Positions 29,796 to 40,039 of a stretch of DNA of 64,000 nucleotides are shown here, piece by piece. The stretch spans positions 37,196 to 101,195 of the forward strand of contig CANXME010000421.1 of NCBI GenBank assembly GCA_948144175.1. The letters run 5' to 3'. Position 1 is the stretch's first letter. Every line of letters begins with the position of its first letter. The position numbers were made by a program, and so were the translations under genes. This DNA is from Closterium sp. NIES-65. Its lineage: Eukaryota; Streptophyta; Zygnematophyceae; Desmidiales; Closteriaceae. The notes under the pieces are model-generated. The model saw only the letters and a program-made list of their open reading frames with translations, was not told where the DNA came from and searched no databases.

Positions 29796-32700
29796 CGCGG
29801 TGCACGACCCCGATCCCGACGGCGTCTGCAGGGACTGCCACACACCAACGTCTTCGACGAGCGCGATCGCCGGCCTTGGCCTTGCCGCCATTCGCGAAAC
29901 AGAGCGAGACGCACCGCCTGAAGAGGGTCTCTCCCAACTGGAGTTGGAAACAGCTACACGGGTCGTATTCGGCACACCGGGACACCCTCTTCCCGGACCC
30001 GCATCCCAGCATCTCCAAGGAATGCTCCGCGGCGTTGGCGTTGGCACCTTCGACGCGCACGGGAATCCCCGGCCCTACACCGAACGAAAGGCGGCAGAGA
30101 TCTACTCTCACCGGCGCGATTCCAAGAAACGGCTCTTGCCCACGGAAGAAGAGACATTGGCGCAACAAGAAGCCAAAGAGCTTCGGCGGAAGAGCCTCGC
30201 CGAGGCACGCGGAACGCTCGCCTGGGACCAGGACGAGAAAAGCGCCTCCAATGAAGGGGGGTGGGGGAGCGCCGGCGGATGGGGAACGAGCGACACCAGC
30301 GGCTGGGGCGTCGCAACCGGCGGATGGGGCGCAGCAACAGGCGCATACATCGGCGGATGGGGCGACGCACAAGGCGGCGAAACGAGCGGCTGGGGAGCTT
30401 TCCGCGAGGATCAAAGGGGGGAAGAGGAAGAAGAACCTACGCATGCTGAGGTCGAACCTCCTGTTGTTCCTCTCGGACGACCTCCGCGCCGCCCTGCGGT
30501 AGGACCACCGCCGCCTGACATCCCTTCAGGTAGTGACCCCTGGGACACCATTGACTGGGGAAGTGAGCCACTCACCCCGCGACGCACTGTCCACGGACCT
30601 GCCCCTGAACCACGCGAACCAGCGTTCGTACTTGGCACGATCCCCGGAACCAACATCCCCTACTCCATCATCCGCGACAGAGAATTTCTCGCCCTCATGC
30701 TAACGACGGCGCACGAGGAAGAAGAAGAGAACGAGGGAGCAGCGCCTACACCTGCACCGGCACCTGAGGAAGACCCCGCAGCCGCACTGGAGCGCTACAT
30801 GCGCACATCTGGATTCCGCGCCGACGACGCCATCTGGCATCAGCGCCTAGGTCACCCTTCGCGCGTGACCCTGAAGAACTGCATCGAAGGCGGCGTCTTT
30901 GCACCTGGCGCGCTGTTGCGCCCTGACGGCTCCGAAGTGAGAGGAGGGACTCACCCGCGCAGCTGCATTGTCTGCCCCGAAGCTGTGCTGAGTCACCAGC
31001 CCTTCCCCCTACTCGAGCCAGGAACCAATCGCTACGCCAAGCTTGAGAAGGTTTACAGTGACTTTCTCAACGTAGGACACTGCGGCATCAATGACGAACT
31101 CTACATACTCACCTTCGTCGACGCCGGAACGCGCCACATGTGGGTCGTAAACGTGGAAGTGCGTAGCAGAGCCTACGAAGCATTCCGTCTGTGGCTAGCG
31201 CACGCGCAGCGGCAATCTGGGGAGAAATTGAAGATCTGGCAGTCCGATGGTGCGGCGGAGTTCAGGAGCAAGGAACTGTAGGATTACCTCGTGCAAAAGG
31301 GGATCGAGCATCACATCTCCCTCCCCTACGTGCACCAACAGCAGGGCGTAGTGGAGCGCACGAATCGCACCCTCATGACGAAGGTACGGGCACTAATGCG
31401 GCAGGCAAAGCTCCCGCCGATCTACTGGACCTACGCGATGCACCACGCCGTGCGGGTGCACAACCTGCTGTCAACCACCGCAATCACCAGGAACTCCTCG
31501 CCGCACGTGAAATGGACGGGAAGAAAGGGGGACACCTCCATGCTCCGCGTCTGGGGCTGCATGGTTCAATACCGACTGCCAACATCAACCATCGGGAAGT
31601 TCAAAAGCCGCGCGCGCTGGGGAATCCATCTCGGTTTCAGCCACGAACACAAGGCGTGGATCATCCTGGATCTCCTAAGCCAGAAAATCAAGAATGCGCG
31701 CGATGTCATCTTCTACGAGCGTCTGTTTCTGCAACAATTTCGTGACGACGAGCAGACGAATGCAAACCGCGTCTACGCCAACGAGGGCCACAGCTACGCC
31801 TCACCTAAGGACGAAGCAGCAGCAGCAATTCTGGAGCAGGATCCCAGAGGCGAGTTCACAAGGGGCGATCACCGCGACGACGACGACGATGATCCAGGAG
31901 AAGGAGGAACAGCGCAACAGGAGGAGGTGCAGCAGGAGGACGCAGAAGCGGCGGAGACACAGCACCGCCAACACCGCCTGAACCAGAAAGCGATGATGAC
32001 GACGTGCAGGAAGTCGTCACTCAACATCGCCACGACAGCACTGTCACCGGTCTCCAGCTACTTGGACTACACGCTGCCATCTCCACTGCTCCGCGCATCA
32101 TCGAACCGAAGAACCCACGGCAAGCTCTCACAAGCCCATACAGCAAGGAGTGGCGCGAAGCAATGGATGCGGAAATCCGAGCACTCGAGTCGCGCGACAC
32201 CTGGGTGCTTGTCGACCGTGCAGCATTAAAGGGGAGAAGGATTCTCTCCGGCAAATGGGTCTTCCGAGTGAAGACAGGAGCCGACAGAAGGATTGAGCGA
32301 TTCAAGGCACGCTGGGTGGTACGCGGCTACGATCAAAGGCACGGGATTGATTTTGACCAGACATTTGCACCGGTCACTCGTCACACGCCCGTCAGAATTC
32401 TCCTCGCCATCGCAGCCGCACGACACCTACCACTTCGGCAGATCGATGTCAAGAATGCGTTCCTGTACGCATTAGTGGAGCCGTGATCTACGTGGAATAG
32501 CCACACACTTACGGTGATGGAGACCCACGCGTCTGTCAGCTACGCAAGTCCCTCTATGGGATCAAACAGGCACCGAGACTCTGGCAGCAGTACCTGCACA
32601 ACATACTGCTTGAAATCGGGTTCAAGTAGCTGTTCATGATTTTGGAATGTATCGCCGCGATTTCCGCGGCGAATACATCCTCCTCACGGTCTACGTCGAC

Positions 32701-33675
32701 GACCTTCTCTACACAGGCTCAAGCAACGAAATGCTTGAGCAGTTTGAGAGAAGCCTCGCAGGGCGCGTCGACATTACCTGCAATCATGATGTGAAGCCGT
32801 CTCTCGGACTCAACATCACCTACTTGCCGGAAGCCATTCATCTCTCAGCAGCGAAGTATGTGGAGGAGCTTAGCAAGCGCTTCAACATTGCGCCTGCACC
32901 ACTCTCCACCCCTTACCGCACTCCAGGACCCAACCACAAGCCTGACAACAAAGCCCTGTCCCCTGCTGGGCTTCACACTTACCAGCAGCAGTTGAGATGC
33001 CTGCTTTTCGCATCTATTACCTGCAGGCCCGACCTCTCCTACATTGCGAGCCAGTTGGCTCAGTACTCACGCAAACCAACGGCTCAGAATCTCTCAGATC
33101 TTCAGCGAGCCCTTCAATTCTTCATCTCCACGCCCAATGTCGGGCTCAGTTATTCCACCATCCCAACCACATCCTTCAGTCTCGTCGGCTACGTGGATGC
33201 CGATCACGCCGCTGACCCTGACAATCGACGGTCCAGGACAGGGTTCCTCTTCCGCTTCGAGCCCAGCGGCCCCATCTCCTGGAAATCTCAGAAGCAGGAG
33301 TTGGTTGCCCTGTCATCGGCGGAAGCTGAATTTATCGCAGCAACAGCAGCTGTACGCGAAGGTCTCTACCTTCAGGAACTGCTGCAGGAAGCAAAAATTC
33401 CGGCCTCAACGAACTTTCGCCTGCACTGCGACAATCAGAGCGTGATCAGGATCGCGAACAAACCTGGCTTCGTCAACCGCACCAAGCACATCGCACTGCG
33501 GTACTTCTTTGTCAAGGACGAAGTTGACAAAGGCAAAGTTGACCTGACAACCTGCCCAACGGGTGACATGGCAGCAGACTTCCTCACGAAGAGACTGCCG
33601 CGTCAGCAGTACCAGCAGTGCTCCGAACTCAGCGGGGTAGTCAAGCGAGTAAATGCTAGCTACGGCCAGGAGTGA
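29796..33675 (+). pseudogene. copia element 1 integrase, reverse transcriptase and RNase H
   Basis: After a Trp/Gly-rich linker the integrase zinc region reads WHQRLGHPSRVTLKNC with C-x2-C (CIVCPE). The catalytic core shows KVYSDF, WQSDGAAEF and HQQQGVVERTNRTL. A TAG at 31279-31281 interrupts it. RT begins around DTWVLVDRAALKG and shows FKARWVVRGYDQRHGIDFDQ, then breaks at 32484 (TGA after LYALVEP), with further stops and a frameshift to about 32647. It resumes with LLTVYVDDLLYTGSS (YVDD catalytic motif). RNase H has VDADHA, SSAEAE, CDNQS and KHIALRYF, ending at 33675 just before the purine tract. Confidence 0.88.
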
Positions 33676-33683
33676 AGGGGGGG

Positions 33684-34127
33684 TGTTACGAATAGTAGTT
33701 AATGAAAAACACTGTTGCGCACTCCTCACCGTAGTAAAGCCGAAGCACGCACTATCAAGAGTGAAGACAAAAAGCCAGAAGAAAGGCGAAGGGACAGACG
33801 GTTACGAGGAGCATCTGGATCGTCGGGCAGACAGCATCAGGCAGCAGCAGTGGCGAGGATTCTGCCCGAACAGTTACGTAACCACTCGGAGTCGCACGGT
33901 TGGATTTTGCTGCAATAAGGGAATGTACCCCTTAGAGTACATGGCTAGTTAGGTCGTTTCGAATTCCCCTGTACTCATATTTATATTCCTTGTACTGCAC
34001 GTGTTTATTATCTCAAAGCATTTTACATTCACTCTGCTATTGAGGGCAAGGGCCCACCAACATCACTTCTCTGCGTGCGAACCTTCCTGAGTAGATCCTA
34101 GGCCACGATCAACTTCTGGTCGCAGCA
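33684..34127 (+). repeat. 3' LTR of copia element 1
   Basis: 444 bp, preceded by the purine tract GTGAAGGGGGGG and followed by the target duplication GTTTG at 34128-34132. Confidence 0.93.
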
Positions 34128-34132
34128 GTTTG

Positions 34133-34367
34133 TAAGACATCATGGATAGATCTCCTAGGTTAAGGTGAAAACCATTCCCAAGCACACAGGGGCTTGCTGA
34201 GTCAGGTAGGCAGCAAACTCCTGCACACAACACCACACATCACTCAGGATGCGCTGCGAGTGTGCTGCACGAAAGCAAACAAAGATGAGCTGTTGTTTCA
34301 CAAAGCAAAAGGAGCGGGATTAATCAGTAGTTATGACTACTACTCTGTTTTTAGCTCCACAGCTTAC
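34133..34367. other. short unassigned stretch between copia element 1 and gypsy A
   Basis: About 235 bp, lower in GC than its surroundings, with no recognised coding or repeat structure. It directly continues the flank left of 18317, so it is probably host DNA that received copia element 1. Confidence 0.45.
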
Positions 34368-34519
34368 TGTTGGGCCCCTTGGCCTAAATCCGCTAAGGAA
34401 TAACGGGGTTGACTAAATTGAGGATAAGCGCAGCGGAAGACTTTGGCGAAAGAGAGTGTTGGCGAAATGGGCGAAGAAGTAACTCAGTAATTGAAGAGTT
34501 GAATGAGAATTGATTGATA

Positions 34520-34654
34520 TGTCAAATGATATATATGCTACATATGCTTAGGCTGTAGTGGGGTAGCCAATATGGGGTACAACCCACTTGAGGGTTTCAC
34601 ATTTGTACCTCATTCTTTCATAGTTCAATCATTCCCTGCTGCTAGATTCTAACA
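34520..34654 (+). repeat. 5' LTR of copia element 4
   Basis: 135 bp, TG...CA ends, shares GGCTGTAGTGGGGTAGCC with the other inner elements. Confidence 0.92.
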
Positions 34655-35019
34655 TGGTTTCAGAGCACTAGGTCCGTAGGACCATTTTTTTCGGGCCCAC
34701 CTACCGTTGCGGTTACCACGCTACCCCACGTATTGTCCTGCGCCTGCTTGCCTGCCTGCCTTGCCTTGTGACGTGCTGCGCTGCGCGCGCCGTCCTACAG
34801 CCCTCGCGCTGCCTACTGCTGCCCTTGGCCAGCGCGCCGCCCTTGCAGGCCCGTAAGGCCTGCGCGCCGCCCCTACAGCCTTGTAAGGCCCGTGCGCCGC
34901 CCCTGCAGGCCCGTTAGCCGCCCCTGCAGGCCCGTCAGGCCCGCGTGCCGCCCCTGCAGGCCCGTCAAGCCAGAGCGCCGCCCCTACAGGCCCGTCAGGC
35001 CAGAGCGCCGCCCCTGCAG

Positions 35020-37270
35020 GCTCACTCGGCCGGTTCCAGTCTCTCTGGCAGACCCCTCTGGGGGTCCAGTCCGTACGACCTCTTCCACTGTCCTTCCTTG
35101 TCCTGCTATCCCGTCCAGCACACTGTCAGATCTTCACCTTCCCTCGTTCTCTACGAACTTGGTGGCGGGTTCTGCGCTCCATGACGCGGGTGTTCACCAG
35201 TTCACCCCTGCCTACGAGCGTGTGACACACTGCACGTGTGCTCAGACGGGTCGTCACCTGGCTACCTTCACTCGGCAGCCGGGGTTGGGCCTGTACACAC
35301 TGACCACTAAGTCCCCTCAGGTAGCGGCGTCTGCGTCTGCGTCAGGTCAGTTGTCCGCCCCCTGCTCGTGTCGCGCCTTGTCTCACCGGACCCTCCTTTG
35401 GCACCACCGCCTTGGTCACCCCTCGGTGCAGCGCCTTCGCAGCATGCACCGCCGTGTCCTTGTCTCTGGTCTTCCCAGGGTTCTCCCTCCCCTCCCACCC
35501 TCGCCTGCTCCTCCTTGTCTTCCCTGTGTCGAGGGGCGGCAGCGCGCCGCTCCTCACTCCTCCTCGTTCCCTCCCACAGAGGCTCCCCTGCAGACTCTCC
35601 ACCTGGACGTGTGGGGCCCAGCCCGCGTCCGTGGACAGGGCCACGAGCGGTACTTCCTGCTGGTCGTCGACGACAACACGCGTTACACCACGGTCTTCCC
35701 CTTGCGCACCAAGGGTGAGGTCCCTGATGTTTTGATCCCCTGGATCCGCGCTGCTCGCCTCCCGCTCCGCGAGCGGTTCGGGACGGAGTTTCCCGTCCTG
35801 CGTCTGCACTCTGACAGAGGTGGTGAGTTTTCCTTCGACCTCTTGGCAGCCTTCTGTGAGGAGCACGGCATCACCCAGTCGTTCACGCTTCCGGCCTCTC
35901 CGCAGCAGAATGGGATTGCTGAGCACCGCATTGGCTTAGGCATGGAGGTCGCTCGTACCTCCATGATCCTTGCGGCTGCCCCCCATTTTCTGTGGCCGTT
36001 TGCGGTCCGGTACGCTGCGCATCAGCTCAACCTCTGGCCCCGTGTCTCCTTGCCGGAGACCTCGCCCACACTGCTGTGGACAGGGAAGGTTGGCGATGCG
36101 TCGCGTTTCCGGGTCTGGGGTGCTCGTGCCTTTGTCCGCGATACCACCGCGGACAAGCTCTCCGCCCGCGCTGTTCCCTGTGTCTTCCTTGGCTTTGTCC
36201 CTGATGCGCCTGGTTGGCAGTTTTACCACCCCGCCTTGCGCCGTGTCTTCCCCTCTCAGGACGTCACGTTCGACGAGTCGGTACCCTTTTATCGTCTCTT
36301 CCCCTACCGCACTGCCCCTCTCCCCTCCCCGCCGCTCTTCCTCGCTCCAGGTGCTCCCCATGTAGACCCCCTCCCCACTCCCGGTCCTTCTCCTTCAGGT
36401 GTGTCTCAGGTAGACCCTCCTCCCTTGCCTGTGCCGGTTGAGGTCACTGGTGACTCAGGTCCTGCTCGGGGTGCTGTTTCTGGGGGTGCTGAGCCTGGGG
36501 GTGCGGAGCCTGGGGGTGCTGAGCTTGGAGGTGCAGAGCCTGGGGGTGCGGAGTCTGGAGCTGCTGAGGGTGCTGGCGCTGGAGGTTCTGGAGCTGCTGC
36601 AGGTGCCGGCACTGGAGTTTCTGGAGCTGCTGCGGGTGCTGGCGCTGGATTTTCTGGAGCTGCTGCGGGTGCTGTCGCTGGAGGTTCTGGTGCTGCTGCG
36701 GGTGCGGGCGCTGGAGTTTCTGGAGTTGCTGCCGGTGCTGGCGCTGGAGGTTCTGGAGCTGCTGCGGGTGCTGGCGCTGAGGGTTCTGAGTCTACTGTTG
36801 CGCGGTCTCCCTGGAGTAGCCGCCTTCGTCCGCGTTTGCCTCTCACCTCACAGCAGCTGCACGACTGGTACGGTCGCCGTCAGGATCGCGCTTCTAAAGC
36901 TCGGGGCTCTGCCGCTGGAGGTGTTTCTGCTGTCGTCACTGGAGCTAGGAGTGGTGCTGGTCTCGGAGGTGCTCGTACTGGAGATACTAGAGCTGCTGGG
37001 GCTGAAGGTGTTGCTGAGCCTGAAGGTGCTGCTGCTGGAGACCCTGGGTCTGGGGGTGCTGCTGCTGGAGACACTGAGGCTGGAGACACTAGGACTGGAG
37101 GTGCTGGTTCTGGGGGTGCTGCTGCTGGTGGAGCTGGTCCTAGAGGAGCTGGTGCTGAGGGTTCTGGAGCTGCTGGAGGTGCAAGAGCTGCTGGGGGTGC
37201 TGGAGCTGCTAGTGCTGGTGGCACTGCACAGCCGCGCCTGTTCTTTGCTCCACCGTCTCCGTCGTCTTAG
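35020..37270 (+). pseudogene. copia element 4 protease remnant, integrase and repetitive spacer
   Basis: Recognisable sequence begins LTRPVPVSLADPSGGPV (C-terminal half of protease). Integrase follows: LLWHHRLGHPSVQRLRSM, LHLDVWGPARV, LRLHSDRGGEFSF, SPQQNGIAEHRIGL and PGWQFYHPALRRVF. A spacer of GGAEPGGAEPGG, then GAAAGAGAGVSGA repeats (36460-36800), leads to QQLHDWYGRR. This is the same motif that precedes the zinc pattern in Gag, oddly present here again. The open frame extends upstream into the leader but has no ATG there (a GTG at 34892 is its first start-like codon). It ends in a TAG at 37268. Confidence 0.82.
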
Positions 37271-37499
37271 CCAGCGCCTGACTCTGTGCTTCGCCTGGTT
37301 CTTAGTCTCCCTTCGTCTACTGGTCTTCCGATATAGCCTGGCTCACCGCTGCCTGCTCCTTCTCCTTACACTGAGCAGACAGGGGGTTTTACTGAGCGTC
37401 ATGAGCCTGCGTCGCGTCCTGTCTCGCCTGTCCGTTCTAGTAGTTCCAGTCGTCGTGTTCCTCGTTCGCGTCAGCCGACTGTCCCCGGCACCCACCTCG

Positions 37500-39493
37500 T
37501 AGTTCGTCGTCCTTCCTCTCCTCCGCAGCGTGTCCCCCTACCGTCCCCTCCTGCGTCTTCTCTACCTACTGTTCCTGAGCTTGAGTCTGACCGCACCCGT
37601 GCAGCTCACCCTACTGTCACGCGTCTGCTAGCCACAGTTGTCACTGACCCGTCGTTTGCGTCTGCTGCTGCATCTTCCTTTGTTGCTGAGCTTGTTGACT
37701 TTGCTGCTGCCTACCGTCTAGACTACGCCGCTAGTCTTGTTGCTGAGTCTGAGTCTGTCTGTCCTCCGTCCATCGGGGGTGAGTGTGCTCTTGGCACGGA
37801 CGTCCTTGAGGACAAGCAGGAGGACCTTGAGTGTCTTGCAGCCGCTGCGTCTCACCTCGTGTCCATGCTGCTTGCCCCTGAGGGAGACCCGGATGCTCCA
37901 GACATCCCGACCTCGCGCTCTTACGCTGAGGCGATCGCGGGTGAGTACTCCTCTCAGTGGCAGACAGCCATGGACGCAGAGATGGCATCCAGGAAGTCCA
38001 TAGGCACTTACGTTGACGAGGTTCTCCCTCCTGGGGCGAACATCGTCAGTGGCATGTGGATTTTCAGGGTGAAGCGGCCGCCAGGTTCTCCGCCTGTCTT
38101 CAAGGCTCGTTACGTTGCTCGAGGCTTCAGACAGTGAGAGGGAGTAGACTTCTTTCAGACCTTCTCCCCCACCCCGAAGATGACCACTCTTCAGGTGCTG
38201 CTGCACGTCGCCGCTCAGCGTGACTACAAGCTTCACTCTCTTGACTTCAGCACAGCTTTCTTACAGGGCAGCCTGCACGAGGAGATCTGGCCGCGCCGCC
38301 CTCCTGGCTTCACTGGGTCGTTCCCTCCTGGTACCCAGTGGAGCCTCCGGCGGCCAGTCTACGGTCTCCGCCAGACACCACGTGAGTGGCACAACACACT
38401 GAGGACGACACTTGCGGCTCTTGGGTTTGCTTTGTCGACTGCTAACCCATCGCTGTTTCTGCGCACTGACACGTTGCTGCCGCCATTCTACATCCTCGTG
38501 TACGTCGACGACTTGGTCTTTGCCACTGCTGACACTGAGGCTCTCGCCCTGGTGAAGTCGGAGCTGCAGAAGAGACACACGTGCACAGACCTGGGTGAAC
38601 TGCGCAGCTACCTTGGCTTGCAGATCACCCGGGACAGAGCACGCCGCACCATCACACTGACTCAGTCACACATGGTGCAGCAGGTCCTTCAGCGCTTCGG
38701 CTTCACCTGGTCCTCGCCACAGCACACTCCTCTGGCTACAGGCCACTCGCTCTCAGCTCCACCTTCGGACGAGTCCGTAGAGCCGAGTGGCCCGTATAAT
38801 AAAAACTTTAGAAAAAAAGCTAGTGGGCTGCCTCATGTACCTGATGACCTGCACTCGACCTGACCTTGCGTACCCTCTTGGCCTTCTGGCCCGCTACGTG
38901 GCTTCTGGTAGGCACCGAAAGGAGCACATGGATGCTGCGAAGAGGGTATTGCGCTACTTGTGCAGTACATCGGGCATGGGGCTGTGCTTGGAGGGCGGAG
39001 CCCAGTTGTCCTCACTGGGCACTCAGACGCTTCTTGAGTTGACGACCTGGCTACGCAGCGGTTGTCACAGGGTTACACTTTCAGCCTTGGCTCCGGTTCT
39101 GTTTCTTGGCGTTCTACTCGCTCGTCTTCTGTTCTCAGCTCCAGTTGTGAGGCTGAGATCTACGCCACAGCCATGGCTGCACAGGAGTTACGCTGGGTCA
39201 CCTACCTGCTGACCGACTTGGGAGAGAGGCCTCGTTCTCCTCCAATGCTGTACATCGACAACAAGGCCGCCATTGCCTTGTGTCAGGAGCACAGACTGGA
39301 GCACAGAACGGAGCACATCGCTCTGCGTTACTTCCTGGCTCGAGAGTTGCAGCAGCGTGGTCAGCTTCGTTTGCGTTACGTGGCCACTCGGGCCAACACT
39401 GCTGATATATGCACCAAGGCACTTCCGTCTGGTGATCATCAGCGTTTCTGCACTTTGTTAGGCCTTGTGCCCAGTTTTCCTCACTTGTTGTAG
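37500..39493 (+). pseudogene. copia element 4 reverse transcriptase and RNase H
   Basis: RT shows VKRPPGSPPVFKARYVARGF then a TGA at 38135 (RQ*EGVDFFQTF), LHSLDFSTAFLQGSLHEEIW and ILVYVDDLVFA. At 38797-38827 an A/T-rich filler replaces the sequence that encodes the start of ELVGCLMYL in relatives. A frameshift near 38998 breaks LEGG from GHSDAS, and the frame returns at 39062 (SQGYTFSLGSGSVSW) through SCEAEIYATAM, IDNKAAIAL and ALRYFLARELQQRG to the stop at 39493. Confidence 0.85.
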
Positions 39494-39719
39494 ACTTTGT
39501 TTGTACTGTGATCTACTTATATACCCGCTTGCCTGCTCTGCTCGGTAGAGATCACTGTGCTGTTGTTGTTGCATATATACCTCTGCATGTGAACTGGCCT
39601 TGTGGCCCTTTGCTTGTGCTCAGTGTGTGTGGTGACGTTGTGATCCACCCTGAGCTTGCTTTGTTTTTCTTGACTGGTCTTGTGACCTCTTGCTCTCCCC
39701 CAGTTTGCCTATGGGGGTG

Positions 39720-39854
39720 TGTCAAATGATATATATGCTACATATGCGTAGGCTGTAGTGGGGTAGCCAATATGGGGTACAGCCCACGTTAGGGTTTCAC
39801 ATTTGTACCTCATTCTTTCATAGTTCAGTCATTCCGTGCTGCTAGATTCTAACA
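39720..39854 (+). repeat. 3' LTR of copia element 4
   Basis: 135 bp; preceded by CCCCCAGTTTGCCTATGGGG and GTG. Confidence 0.92.
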
Positions 39855-40039
39855 TGATATTGGTGGATACAAGCAAGGATGATATAGCATGCAAGGTCGA
39901 ATGCCGGAAAGTACTTCGTGGGACTAGAAAGTAGAAGCAAGAAAGGTAGAGTGCCACGTGGCACTAGGAAATCTGAAAAGATAAGGATAAGGATGGGGTT
40001 CGAAGTATTGTTCAAAGGGAACAGTAAACACCCCTCTAA

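Larger units (their letters stand above)
18322..34127 (+). mobile_element. copia element 1 (outer), Ty1/copia LTR retrotransposon with two nested insertions
   Basis: Two 444-bp LTRs (18322-18765 and 33684-34127) begin TGTTACGAATAG, end CGCAGCA, and are flanked by the 5-bp target duplication GTTTG (18317-18321 and 34128-34132). The primer site right after the 5' LTR is TGGTATGAGAGC, one base from the plant-type initiator-Met site TGGTATCAGAGC. A purine tract (GTGAAGGGGGGG) precedes the 3' LTR. Order gag, protease, integrase, RT, RNase H marks it as Ty1/copia. I count about 11 differences between the LTRs (about 2.5%). The interior is split by a 7.35-kb copia at 18914 and a 1.57-kb element at 28227; subtracting both, the element is about 6.9 kb. 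It carries several stops and frameshifts and is dead. Confidence 0.93.
34520..39854 (+). mobile_element. copia element 4: internally deleted copia lacking gag
   Basis: 135-bp LTRs (34520-34654, 39720-39854; TGTCAAATGATATATATG...CTAACA) differ at about six to eight positions and have the target duplication TGATA (34515-34519, 39855-39859). The primer site is TGGTTTCAGAGC. The GC-rich leader (repeats of CGCCGCCCCTGCAGGCCCGT) is fused directly to the protease C-terminal half, so gag and the protease active site are gone. Integrase, RT and RNase H remain with a few breaks. It would need Gag from a relative to move. Confidence 0.92.
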
